A stretch of 64,000 bases of DNA, from NCBI GenBank assembly GCA_017506865.1, contig JAFCMP010000064.1:1-64000 (forward strand), written 5' to 3'. Each line of letters begins with the position of its first letter. Within the stretch, counting starts at the first letter, position 1. The position numbers and the translations under genes were made by a program. This document shows, piece by piece, positions 30,871-41,984 of the stretch. Under the pieces are notes generated by a model. The model saw only the letters and a program-made list of their open reading frames with translations. It ran no database searches and had not been told where the DNA came from. Source of the DNA: Tribonema minus. Lineage: Eukaryota > Sar > Xanthophyceae > Tribonematales > Tribonemataceae.

Positions 30871-31553
30871 GTCTCCTGGGTGAGAACAACCAAGTTTTCA
30901 TCAAAGCTGATCCTCACAAACGTGGTCGACCCTGCCACGGGCAAGAACAAGGCCCTCTACTGCACCCCCCGTCCCACACCATCATCACAGCAGGAGATCA
31001 TCTTCAACTACACCCGCTGGGCAGACATCACCTCATACGGGCTAGTGCCTGGTAAGACCGTCCTCAACGACGGCGGCGTACTTGTCGACACCAACGGTCA
31101 ACACTTTGTGGTGCGTTATGGAGATGGAGCTCGGCGCACCCTTTCTGCTCGGGCGGCTGTACCGCCGCCCCCGCCTCCACCTCTGGCGCTGGCCCCAGCA
31201 CCGCTACCACCACCGCCACCAGCTCCTTCTGCGCCCAGATACAACCTCGTCACTCAGATGCCGGACCCAACGGAGTTCACCGACCACTTCTCCGGGTACA
31301 GGATCTTCTTTGCCAAAGATGATCGCTGGCACATCGGCGACATCAAGAGCTGCACCATCAGTACAGGGCGGACTCCTGCTTTCCAGGTTGAGGTGTCGTT
31401 CAACATGAAGCAGATAGCCTCAACCACTGCGATGGCTTTGCTGGAGGAGCCCGAAGTGTTCAGCTTCAGAGCCCTGCACAGCCAATACCTCGGCAGCGGC
31501 GAGCTCAAACACCGCGCCAGCGGCAATTGGTTCCTGAAGGAGGTACTGTCAAG
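30871..31553 (+). CDS. Unknown four-exon gene, exon 2
   Basis: Follows a CTGTGCAG acceptor and ends TCA AG|GTGAGA (phase 2). It codes about 228 residues: VSWVRTTKFSSKLILTNVVD, WADITSYGLVPGKTVLNDGG, a Pro-rich hinge (PPPPPPLALAPAPLPPPPPA), then FSGYRIFFAKDDRWHIGDIK and SGELKHRASGNWFLKEV. The alternating charged/hydrophobic, beta-like pattern on both sides of the hinge suggests two small globular parts. I do not recognise the family. The next intron (31,554-33,672) is almost entirely 378-bp satellite. Confidence 0.7.
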
Positions 31554-31625
31554 GTGAGAACTTCCCCTGAACCTTTGTGCACACTTGTTTCTGCCTCTGG
31601 GCCTGTCGGAAAGTGCTTTCAGAGG

Positions 31626-33600
31626 CTGACCCTGAATGGGGTCGGTGCGACACTAGCTAGATGTTGTAAAGTGCAAATAATCATGGTCCAGCATCAAAAG
31701 AGTAGGTGAGATCAGTGTAAGAGAGGTTCCAGCGTCCCCCAGCATTAGCAGAGGCCATACTAAGGCTTAGAGCACAAAGTTGAACTTGTGATGAAACTGA
31801 AATGGGCCTGTCGAGAAGAGAGTTCATAAAGTGTAAATAATTGTGGCTCATGATCGAAAGTGTGGGTGGGGTCAGGCTAAGAGAGGTTCAATCTATCCCT
31901 ACATGAGCAGTCACCATACTAAGCCTTGCAGCACAAACTTGAACTTTGGCACACACTTGAAGTTCCTGAGGCTGGGCCTGTCGGAAAAAGTATTTCTCAG
32001 AGGCTGACCCTAAATGGGGCTGGTACGACGCTCGCTAGATTTTCGTAACCTGCAAATAAATAGGGCTGCTGATCAGAAGTGTAGGTGAGATCAGTGTAAG
32101 AGAGCTTCGGGCGTCCCCAGCATTAGCAGAGGCCATACTAAGCCTTAGAGCACAAAGTTGAACTTGTGTTGCAATTGAAGTGGGCCTGTTGAGAGAAGAG
32201 TTCATAAAGTGTAAATTATTGTGGCTCATGATCGAAAGTGTGGGTGAGGTCAGGCTAAATGAGGTTCAATCTATCCCTACATGAGCAGTCGCCATACTAA
32301 GCCTTACAGCACACACTTGAACTTTGGCACACAATTGAAGTTGCTGAGGCTGGGCCTGTCGGAAAAAGTGTTTCTCAGAGGCTGACCCTAAATGGGGCTG
32401 GTACGACGCTCGCTAGATTTTCGTAACTTGCAGATAAATAGGCTGCTGATCAGAAGTGTAGGTGAGATCAGTGTGAGAGAGCTTCAAGCGTCCCCAGCAT
32501 TAGCAGAGGCCATACTAAGCCTTAGAGCACAGAGTTGAACTTGTGTTGCAATTGAAGTGGGCCTGTCGAGAGAAGAGTTCATAAAGTGTAAATAATTGTG
32601 GCTCATGATCGAAAGTGTGGGTGAGGTCAGGCTAAATGAGGTTCAATCTATCCCTACACGAGCAGTCGCCATACTAAGCCTTACAGCACACACTTGAACT
32701 TTGGCACACAATTGAAGTTCCTGAGGCTGGGCCTGTCGGAAAAAGTATTTCTCAGAGGCTGACCCTAAATGGGGCTGGTACGACGCTCGCTAGATTTTCG
32801 TAAGTTGCAGATAAATAGGGCTGCTGATCAGAAGTGTAGGTGAGATCAGTGTGAGAGAGCCTCAAGCGTCCCCAGCATTAGCAGAGGCCGTACTAAGCCT
32901 TGGAGCACAAAGTTGAACTTGTGTTGAAATTGAAGTGGGCCTGTCGAGAAAAGAGTTTATAAAGTGCAAATAATCGTGGCTCATGATCGAAAGTGTGGGT
33001 GAGGTCAGGCTATGGCTGCTGATCAGAAGTGTAGGTGAGATCAGTGTAAGAGAGGTTCAAGCGTCCCCAGCATTAGCAGAGGCATACTAAGGCTTACAGC
33101 ACACACTTGAACTTGTGTTAAAACTTGCAGTTCCTGATGCTGGGCCTGTCGAGAAAAGGGTCCATCAAGTGTAAATAATTGTGGCTCATGATCGAAAGTG
33201 AGGGGGGGAGGTCAGGCTAAGTGAGGTTCAATCTATCCCTACATCAGCAGTCACCATACTCAGCCTTACAGCACACACTTGAACTTGTGTTAAAACTTGA
33301 AGTTCCTGATGCTGGGCCTGTCGAGAAAAGGGTTCATAAAGTGTAAATAATTGTGGCTCATGATCGAAAGTGTAGCTCAGAGAGGTTACAGCTTTCCCTA
33401 CATGAGAGCTCGCCATACTAATTAATGACACAAAGTTGAGCTTGTGCTTGAACTTGATGTCACCGAGGCTGGGCTTGTCGAGAAAAGTATTCATAAACTG
33501 CAAATTAATTAGGGCTCAAGATCGAAAGTGTAGGTGAGGTCAGGCTAAGCAAGGTATTTCCCTACATCAGCAGTTATCATAATCAACCTTACAGCACACA
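31626..33600 (+). repeat. 378-bp satellite filling an intron
   Basis: The landmark CTGACCCT(G/A)AATGGGG recurs at 31,626, 32,004, 32,382 and 32,759, a period of 377-378 bp. Each unit contains two related halves, each with GGGCCTGT(C/T)G(A/G)(A/G)AA, CATACTAAG and TTGAACTT(T/G)(G/T)G landmarks. After about 33,000 the order breaks up into shorter half-unit copies. It lies wholly in the intron 31,554-33,672. Confidence 0.9.
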
Positions 33601-33672
33601 CTTGACGTTATTCACCACAACTGCAAAGTCTTGATACCTACTCCATCAATTGTCACTTCCACATCTTGGCAG

Positions 33673-35503
33673 GCATGCGCCTCCAGCTGCCCCCGCCGCG
33701 CCAGCCGTCACTCCAGCCGCCCCTCCAGCCACCCCTCCAGCCGCGCCAGCCGCCACGTCAGCCGCCCCTCCAGCCACCCCTCCAGCCGCGCCAGCCGCCA
33801 CGCCAGCCGCCCCTCCACCCATCCCTCCGGCCGCCCCCCCTGCGCCTCCAGCCGTACCTACAGGGGTGGAAGAGTATGGGCTGTCACCCATTCTCTCCGA
33901 GGCTCGTCCCGGCCAGGGCGTCACCTCCCTTGAGGATGCTTGGCGCACATTCCTACTGCAGCGCGCCGTCATCATGTTCAACGGAGTCCTCATCTTCCAC
34001 GACTACACCACGGATCCAAGCAGAGTCAAGAAAACCGGCAAGCGCATCGACACCATCAACTACAAGAAGAACGGCATCATGAAGCTGAGGCGGTACAACA
34101 GTGGAGGGCAGAACGGGGAGGAGGTGCAGGAGGAGAGCGTGGGGGACGAGGAGGGTGGGACAGACGAGGAGGATGTGGAGGACGAGGGGGAAAGCGAGGA
34201 CAGCGACGATAGCGATGGTGAGGACGAGGGGGATCAGGAGAGCGGGGACGGTGCGGAGAGCGAGGGGGAGGAGGACTGGGCGGAGGCTGGGCGCGGTGAC
34301 ATCGGAGGTGGATACGTCAGCATAGCACCGGGCGCACGCACAGGCGGCATTATGCAGGCCATCGTGGACTCGGTGACCGCCCGTCAGCTGCTGCCCCCCT
34401 CCGGCCTCTGCCTCTACAGCAACGCGGTGCTCGACACGGAGTACGGGCAACTAGCCTGGCCGTCGTTGTCATGGGATGTAGTCAACAGCTGCCGCCTCAT
34501 GAGATCCCCAGAACTCACCATCGGCAACGCATCAGACATCCCCGTCAACAACTGCATCAAGATCCTCAGCTTAGCGGCCGTCATCGGCCGCGCTCCGACG
34601 TGCACATCCGGCTGCACACTGCTCACACCCGCTGAGGTTCAACTCGTGTTGAAGCGGTGCAAGGGCGCCGCGCGCGTTGACGACCCCGAGCACACCCGTA
34701 CCCCCAAGCCTCCCATCTCCCTCAGGGGCGCACTGCCAGCGTCGCTGGCGCATCTCGTCTGGGACTACGATCTCAAGACTCGCCGTGAGGTGGTGGACAG
34801 CTGGACGCTGGTGAGAGCGGAGATAGCATGCAAGGCGGCAGACGTCGGCGTACGAGAGGAGCAGTATACCGCCACCAGCATCAACAACATCAACTGCGCT
34901 GCCCGTTACTTGTCCCACACCGCCAAATACTTCAACACCACGGCTGAGGCAGAAGAGCACCTTTCCGGCTACTTCAGCGTGCTGCACAAGCAGCAGGTGA
35001 GCTACCAACTGTTCTGGCGCAACCAACTGGCGGCAGAGCACTCCGCCAACATCACAAGCAACATCAAGCTGCGCAAGGGGCGCCTCGTCGACACGGCCAC
35101 CTGGGAGTACGTGAACGATCGCATGATCGGCGTGATGGTGGAGGGGACGTGGGACCCTTTTCAGCGCGCCATTGACAAGTGCCTCAAGGACAACGGCAAG
35201 TCCTGGGCGGATATAGACGGCCTCGGCAACATCCTCGTCAAGGTCGGCGAGAGCGACAACTTCGGCACCAACAGGGGCAAGAAGCCCGATGCCTCCCACC
35301 TCACCGGAGTTGGCTGGGTGCAGGAGCTGGCAGCGCACCTGCGGGAGACAGTCAAGGTCAACCTCTACGACTGCTGCAACCTGGAGCTGCTCACCCACCT
35401 TCTTGCCTACATGGAGAAGCCGGTGCGCCAACAGGACGTCTGGCATAACAAAGCATCGCTCGTCTTCGCCAAGATCATCAACGGAGAGATACGCCTTTTC
35501 CTG
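33673..35503 (+). CDS. Unknown four-exon gene, exon 3 (main body)
   Basis: The acceptor CATCTTGGCAG and phase fit exon 2 exactly: AG plus G makes the Arg codon before HAPPAAPAAP. It starts with a Pro/Ala repeat of about 70 residues, then a folded segment (SLEDAWRTFLLQRAVIMFNG), an acidic stretch of about 80 residues (mostly E/D/G/S), and about 400 residues of ordinary composition (LPPSGLCLYSNAVLDTEYGQ; LVWDYDLKTRREVVDSWTLV; FNTTAEAEEHLSGYFSVLHK; ELAAHLRETVKVNLYDCCNL). It ends LFL|GTGAGT. The acidic run and size suggest a nuclear or DNA/histone-interacting protein, but this is composition only. No family recognised, and no transposase, polymerase or nuclease motif seen. Confidence 0.75.
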
Positions 35504-36344
35504 GTGAGTGATGTAGTGCCGTTAGGCTGGATGTGTTTGACTGCTGTGGGCGCCATTAAGTTTTGTTATGCAGAATACATACGATGAGGTCATGCATGCT
35601 CCGCGTGTTTGCTCTAGCATATGTACTTCAATAGTTCATAGGACTTGCATCAAACTGCTTTCAAGTGTGCGAAGTAGGTACGGCATTTCAGGCAAAGTTC
35701 TCCACCACTCCATACTCCCAACTTCAACTCATCTGTTATTGTTGTAACGGTTCAAGGTTGACACATTAGTGATGTGTACTGAGCACAAAGCAAAGTATGT
35801 TGCAATAGTTGCTGAATGTGCAACGCCATGGCTTTGCTGTCTGAGCTCGTGATGTACTGATGTCTGCAAGGCTTTGCATGGCGATGTGCACTGATGCTAT
35901 GATTGTTGCATGTGTGCCTCTCCCGAACCATTTACTTGTTGTGCAAAACGCGTGCAACTAAATGAGGCCAAGCATGATCTGAGCATTATACATAACGTTT
36001 GCTATAGCACAAGTACTTCAACAGTGCAAAGAACTTGCGTTACACTGCGTTTCATGTATCCTAGGTAGGTATGGCATTTGACGTAGAGTGCTCAACCGTG
36101 ACATCAATGACTGTACACTACAAGCTACTGCTACAAGCTACTTATTTGACGTGCCTGAAACTTTGCGAGAGTGACACATCAGTAATTTGTACTGAGGACA
36201 AGGCATAGTATGCCGCAGCAGCTGCTGAATGTGCAGCGCTATGGCTTTGTTGTCTGAGCTTGTTGTATACATATTGTGTCTGCAAGGCGTTTGCGTCACC
36301 GTATATACTGGTGAATGCTACTGTCACATGTGTCCCTCTCCCAG
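35504..36344 (+). repeat. Intron 3, a tandem duplication of about 400 bp
   Basis: The halves correspond: GCTCTAGCATATGTACTTCA (35,611) with GCTATAGCACAAGTACTTCA (36,002), and GACACATTAGTGATGTGTAC with GACACATCAGTAATTTGTAC (about 35,759 and 36,172). Both ends fit GT-AG. Confidence 0.75.
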
Positions 36345-37688
36345 ACCATCGACTCGCCCGCCAACAAGAAGTCCATGGGGAAGGGCAAACTTTAAGGGAG
36401 GGCCGGCAACCTCAACGACCCCCTCCCCACTTCCATCCCACTGCCGAAGGAGCTGACCCGCATATTCCTCGTCAGCCTCTTTGTGTGCCGTACTATGCGG
36501 CTGCAAGTCCAGCAGAGCGAGTCCACCAAAGCCGCTGACCGAGCAAAGCCTGTGCCCGACTTCGTCATCGGCCTCTGCGGCAACAGCAACAAGAGGATGG
36601 GAAAGAAGACCTTCACCAAAATCCTCACCAAGCTGGGCATGTGCCACTTTGCGTTGTCCAGGTGGGGTCCTTACTCCATCCGCAATCAGTGGGTATCGGA
36701 CATGTTCATGCAGGCGCACAACATTGAGGTGACGATGGGGAGGGCCGCGGCGCAGGAGTACCTGGCTAACGCAATGAAGGACATCCACAGCAGCCTAGAT
36801 GCGGCAATCACCAACTACAACCAGACGCTGAGGATACTGTACGCCAGCTGCCTGCGGCCGTCCAGTACCAGCGGGTCAACGACGGGTATGGGACGGAGGC
36901 AACTGCTAGTGCCAGCGAGAGCGTCAGCAGCGGCGGCGGCTCCAGCGGTGGCGGCATCAGCAGCTGGGGGGCAGACACATATGGTGGGGGGGCGCACGCC
37001 ATGCCTCTTGGCAAAGACATGTTGATCTTGCAGCAGCGGCAGACTGCTGCTATGAAGCAGATGGCAGCAGCCACAGCAGCGGCGCAGGCCACATCGGCTA
37101 CGACGCAAGCCACACTGGCCGCTGTGCTGGCTCATATACAGGGTGAGCAAGATAAGACCGATGCAGCGTCGGCACCCTCCACCACAGCAGCACCCTCCCA
37201 CGCCGCATCACCCTCCATTGCTGCACCGCTGTCCAGCGCCGCACCACCGTTTACAAAGGCTGCAGCGCCAACAATGCCCCCTCAGCAGGTTGCGCAAGCG
37301 CCGCCCCCCCTACAGTACATGCAAGCGCAGCCCCCCCCACAGTACAGCGCAGACTAGGCTGCTGCGTTGACGCAAGCTTTTCGATTGCATAGGCAACCCG
37401 GCCTCCCTTGGGCCTTTATAAATACAAGTCCATACGTACAATGTCATGCAGCTGGCACTTCCCCACCAGTACATGCAGATGATGCTCCACCAGCAGTATA
37501 TGCAGATGGCATTCTGGCAGCAGGCTTTTATGCCCCAAGCTCATGTGCACCAGCTTGGAAATGCGCAGCCCATGCGCCGCACAATCAGCGTGTCCCCGCA
37601 TGCGCTTCCACGCAGTGTTCAGAATGGCCCTCCCGGTCTCTACTTCACAGGCCTTGAGCACATGGGCAACAACACAAACAGGCCTTGA
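36345..37688 (+). pseudogene. Unknown four-exon gene, exon 4, disrupted
   Basis: After a CTCTCCCAG acceptor the phase-0 frame reads TIDSPANKKSMGKGKL and meets a TAA at about 36,393. The same frame then stays open and protein-like (PTSIPLPKELTRIFLVSLFV; FVIGLCGNSNKRMGKKTFTK; LGMCHFALSRWGPYSIRNQW; EYLANAMKDIHSSLDAAITN). Near 36,815 coding character moves to another frame, continuing into SSWGADTYGGGAHAMPLGKD, a Gln/Ala-rich helix and a QY-rich tail (PPLQYMQAQPPPQY). The tail is cut at 37,345 by a LINE-B fragment and resumes after it (MQLALPHQYMQMMLHQQYMQ) to a stop at about 37,688. So a nonsense codon, a frameshift and an insertion all affect this exon. Either the gene is recently dead, or some of these are unrecognised introns or assembly errors. 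Confidence 0.6.
37346..37435 (+). mobile_element. LINE-B 3'-tail fragment inside an exon
   Basis: About 90 bp identical in layout to the LINE-B 3' end (AGCGCAGACTAG stop region, then GCGTTGACGCAAGCTT..., CGGCCTCCCTTGGGCCTTTA, ending AAGTCCATAC). Flanked by GTAC(A) at 37,342 and 37,436. It adds the residues SAD and a stop to the interrupted host frame. Confidence 0.8.
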
Positions 37689-38742
37689 GCAGGGGGCGGG
37701 GTACTGTCAAGGGTTCGTTACTGCATCGTGTGCCGTGCTTGTAACATTAGTCATCCGATAAGTTGGCTAGGACGCAGTGGGCGTGCATGCCTCGGGTGCC
37801 TGTGGAACTAACCAGAGTGAAAGTGTTCCTGAGGCACATTAAATTTTGCTTTATGCTGTGTGTGGTAAGCAGGCTAAGTTCAATCTGAAGGCTCTGACGA
37901 GGTGGTGCTGTTCTGCTGTTCTGCCTTCTGTTGTCGTTGCTTGTGCATTCTGACATTGTTTGCTACATGTAATCGCAGCACGCTGGCCACGTTTGCAGTC
38001 CCGCATTCTGGCACTCCGCCAACGTAGATGCATGCACATGCTCATGGGGTGCAATGCTTGCCTGCCACCACCAGCCCCAAATTTGTTTCCGCGTGACACC
38101 GCTGACACTGCCGGCATGCGACTGCTTATGTTGTGCAATAGCCATGATGTGCCCCCGGCCGGATAGTCATCATCTCGCTCGTCAATGTTGAGGAATTGAC
38201 CATCTCTTAGCCTGATTGCGAACATATGTAGCGTAACAAAATACGCACAACTCGTGGAAATCGAATACCAGTGAAAGCAGCAGCATGAAAAAAAAACAGC
38301 ACACAAATAGAACAGAGGCTTCAGGGTTGCGAACATATGTGGCATGACGAAGTGCACACAAGCATGGAAATTGAATACGAGCGGAATTGGCAACATAAGA
38401 AATCACAGCACGCAAATCGAAATCCAGACATCATGATGCCCAAGCGTTGATTCTATTACATGGCACAGCGCTTCTGCAAGAAAGCGCGATGGTCTAGCTG
38501 GTCGTCATACGTGGCACGCAGCTGGTGGTTCTCCTTGTGTAGTGCTGCAGCCGACCGCGAATATGGTCATTGTGCTGACTCAGAGCCATATCGAATAGTG
38601 CATCACTCTCACTGCTGTATTTCCCGATACATATGCCCCTTGCTCTACACATGCTAGTGACCTCAGCCCAGAGCTCATACCTCTGATTGGCCAAGACATC
38701 ACGTGCAACTTTTAGCGCTTTGACCTCCTGCCTCAGCCGCTG
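37689..38742. other. Intergenic region with a two-copy repeat
   Basis: No gene recognised. At about 38,218-38,440 a segment of about 113 bp is tandemly repeated (GCGAACATATGT, GTGGAAAT(C/T)GAATAC(C/G)AG, GCACGCAAAT-type landmarks). Confidence 0.5.
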
Positions 38743-40350
38743 TTAATCCTCTCTCAGTGACCGACTCTCCTCTACGTGTTCCGCTCTCATGTCCCCCAGC
38801 CTTACAAGCCAACGGCTCTGCACATCCTGCATTCCCGCCGCCGTCGCCTCCGCGGCTTCTACGCTGGCGCGCAGGCGCGTTGTGTCCTCCTCTGCTGCCT
38901 TGCGCGCACGCCTGTCTAGCACCTTCTGCAGCACGTCCGTGCCATGCTGAGTGTAGATGTGCTGCATTGTTGCCAGCGCGTGCTGCGGGGCGCCAGAGGC
39001 GAGCGTGCTGACAATCTGGCGCACCTCCTGCTCACCGCCATGTGTTATAGCGTCTGCGACATGGGTCGCAGCTGCCTCCATGATGTGGGACAGCATGGCA
39101 CTCTTGTTAAGGCCAAAGCCCCCTTGAACGATGTGACCAGGCAGCTCGATGTCTGACACCACCGGCCACAGCGTACGCACCCCCGCATTGCTTGTTACTA
39201 TGGTCCACCGATCGGTGTACACGTTGCCGGAGTAGTCCCTCGGTAGACTGATGCGGTACCCGGTGGAAGCACGAGGCAGCGACGTGTGGAAGTGCCGCAC
39301 GCCAAAAGAGCTGCTCATCCGCCCCACTGTGCTGATGAACGACTTCAGGCCGTCCCGAGTCGGTTTGCATCCACCACCGAGGTGCACGAACAGGAAGAAG
39401 GACGGGGCTGTGCGCCCAGGTGGTCAATGCAACGCATTTCGACCTGGCTGTGCGCCCAGGTGGTCAATGCAACGCATTTCGACCTGTGTACAGGTCGAAA
39501 TGCGTTGCATTGACCACCTGGGCGCACAGGGCTAAAGCTCCGCTGCCCGTAGCCACGACGACCGCCGCAGCATCCACCACATTGCACAGCAGCGCCGTGG
39601 TCCGTATGCGTGCACAGATTGTCTGCGTATCGGCGTGTGGAAACAGCTGCCATGAGGGGTTCCGTGCATCCTCGACTTCCGCAACAGACCAGCCCTCCTC
39701 TTCTTGGTGGCGAAGATCCGTGAGGCGGTGTTCGGAGAAGATGTACCGCTGCTTGTCGTCTTGACGTATGCAACGTCGTGCAGGCTATTGTCGGGCAGCT
39801 GCTTCTGGAACAGCAGGGGATGGTAATTGATCTGGATGATGTAGCCGCACCACTGGCTCGGCAGCCGCTGCTGGTGGCTCGCCACGAACTGCTGCAGGCG
39901 CGGGTAACTGTTGTTGAAGGCCTGGAACACGTCTGCATCCACCGAAATGCGAGGGACGGTTGCGGCAGTTCCTTGAGCGAACGGAACCAGTGTACCGGCA
40001 GTCGGCGCGGGGGCCCTTACCAACGACAACTGCTGGCCAGCAGCCGGTGGAAATAAGCGTCGAATCTCGTTCTGACCCGCAATTATGCTGCTGGCCTCCG
40101 GCTGCACGAGGGTGATGGTGTCGCCGAGCTGTTTCTGCCTCATCGCAGTTGCTATCTCCTTATAGTGGGCACGGCAGCTGCGGTTTGTCATGCTGATTAA
40201 CACCGATCCATGTGGCCCAGGCACAACGGCCATTGTGGAGGGCACACTTCGCGCAGCTTGCAATACCAGCTCCGCTGCTGCGGGTACATCGCTGATGTAC
40301 TCCAGCCGGTAAGCGCTGCTGCACTTGTGTGGATCCTTATTGGGCGACAT
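38743..40350 (-). CDS. Unknown gene (paralogue of the ORF at 47,507), interrupted by a small mobile cluster
   Basis: Starts at ATG 40,350 (MSPNKDPHKCSSAYRLEYIS). The N-terminal ~75 residues match the ORF at 47,507 in pattern (SSAYRLEYISD / TYYKLEYELRG; SVLISMTNRSCRAHYKEIAT / SVVIRLKQQRSCETHCRLMI). A middle part (PRISVDADVFQAFNNSYPRL; QWCGYIIQINYHPLLFQKQL) is followed near 39,700 by a change of frame. The reading then continues as RNPSWQLFPHADTQTICARI to GSGALA, is broken by the 119-bp cluster at 39,410-39,528, and resumes at PSFFLFVHLGGGCKPTRD through SGNVYTDRWTIVTSNAGVRT. It ends in a coiled-coil-like helix (LDRRARKAAEEDTTRLRASV). Function unknown. The conserved N-terminal module may be a small alpha/beta fold. 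The present copy is probably not functional. Confidence 0.6.
39410..39528. mobile_element. 119-bp cluster of three 40-bp heads of the tRNA-bearing element
   Basis: Two direct copies and one inverted copy of the unit TGTGCGCCCAGGTGGTCAAT...CGACCTG, the same unit that forms the 5' head of the elements at 27,175 and 43,258 (minus-strand sense). The second and third copies form a near-perfect 80-bp palindrome around TGTACA. The cluster is flanked by GGGCT at 39,405-39,409 and 39,529-39,533, again 5 bp, and the interrupted frame is in register on either side. Confidence 0.75.
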
Positions 40351-41984
40351 GGTGCTTGCAGCAGTATCAGCAGCAGCAGCAGTAGAGCCGGTGACGGTGT
40401 GCTCTGTCCTCAACCGCCACCCTGACAGCTATACCGCAAGCACTCACCGCTCTCTATCTCAAGAGCAACTTTGTCCCTCAGCCCACTGCTGCTGCTGCTG
40501 CTGCCTAGTTTTGAAATCGTCTCAAGGGGTGGGGTGTCTGCAAATTGTTCTGGAACGCGCTGTGTCCGGGGTGTCAGCTGCTGCTGCTGCTGCTGGCTGC
40601 TGTGAAACCACATGACGCTTGTTGTAACTGGTCTTTTCGAGGAGGGGAGTGCAGCGAGTTGTGTTCTCAGTCCCTGACCTGCAGCTGCGAGCCCGAGAGC
40701 TGCGCCGCGAGCTCGGTGTCGCCGCGTTCTCACACCACAAACTTCTTTTCCCAGGCCTCTGACGCATTCCTTTAAACTGTCACAAAAGGCGTGTCCACAC
40801 AAAAGTTGTCTGGAACCGAAGAGCTGAAGATGAGCTCGCGGGTCTCGGGTGTCGGCTGACGGTGGCGGAGTTTTAGAGCAAGACCTGTGTTGTTGTTGGC
40901 CTCGTCAAGGCGACCAGCATCGGTGATGCCATTCCATCTTCAAGCGTCACAAGGAGGCCCGAGAGCTGCGCCGCGAGCTCGGTGTTCGCCGCGAGCTCTC
41001 ACAACACAAACTTCTTTTCCCAGGCCTCTGACGCATTCTCTTAATCTGTCACAAAGGGTGTGTCTACAAAGAAGTTGTCTGGACCCGAGAGCTGAAGATG
41101 AGCTCGCGGGTCTCGGTTGCCAGCTGCTGCTGGTTTCTAAGGCATGACCTTTGTTGTTGTTGGCCTCGTCAAGGCGACCAGCGGTGGTGATGTTTTGTGC
41201 CTGCTGCGATCCACACCTTTGTCAATGGTTCTACTTCAGGTTCCTTTGGGCAACCTCAACTGCACCGGTGGTTGTAGCTGTCGTTGCCTGTTGCATTAGA
41301 TGACTTAAGGCGCGAGATGCAGATGATAATACAGGAGCGGGCGTGCAAGATTGACAAAGATGGCTCACTGCCCTACTTGCAGCCAAGAAGGCGTTGCAGA
41401 ACTACCGGTGGTGACAGTGCTATAGCCTGCCTTGAAATTGGCGACGGAGGCGCAACAATGCAGGCAAGGGCAAGAAGTGTGCGCACCACCATCCTTGATG
41501 AAAAGCAGCAAGTCAGCATGCAGACATGTGCAGGAGAAGCCTGACACCACCGTTAATACATGGTGGCCTACTCTTTCTCTGTCTTGAGGCTGAAACATGT
41601 TGCGCCCTCATGTAGGGGATGCTCCGACCTCCATCAAACTAATACCCTGCTGATAGCTTAAAGCTCACCCTCTTGCAGTTCCTTTAGCTTACGCTGGTGC
41701 GCTACTCTCCTACACAGTGAAGGTTTGGTGCAGCCTCACACCATCTGATTTGATCTGATCATTCACGATTCAACACCAACCTAAAGGAGGCTTTTCTGCT
41801 CTTGCTCTTGCACGCCACGTTTGTTCTACCGAGCGGTAGACATCTGGAGGGAGTGCTTCATCTCTTCCCTCAAGGCACACAGGCAGGCAGCTACACGCTC
41901 ATGAGGAGGACTTGTTTGGATTTGACATTCAACAGCAATTGCAAGACACCGCTGTGTGAGGGACACCCCCCTACACAGTCAGCC
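40351..41984. other. Intergenic region with a 278-bp-period duplication
   Basis: No gene recognised. About 40,690-40,930 is repeated at about 40,960-41,195, sharing ACAAACTTCTTTTCCCAGGC, AGCTGAAGATGAGCTCGCGG and TTGTTGTTGGCCTCGTCAAG. CTG repeats flank it near 40,480 and 40,580. Confidence 0.7.

Noticed and set aside
29275-33600. CRISPR-like array
   Set aside because: Repeats are degenerate tandem minisatellite or satellite units without constant repeats and unique spacers, in a eukaryotic intron context.
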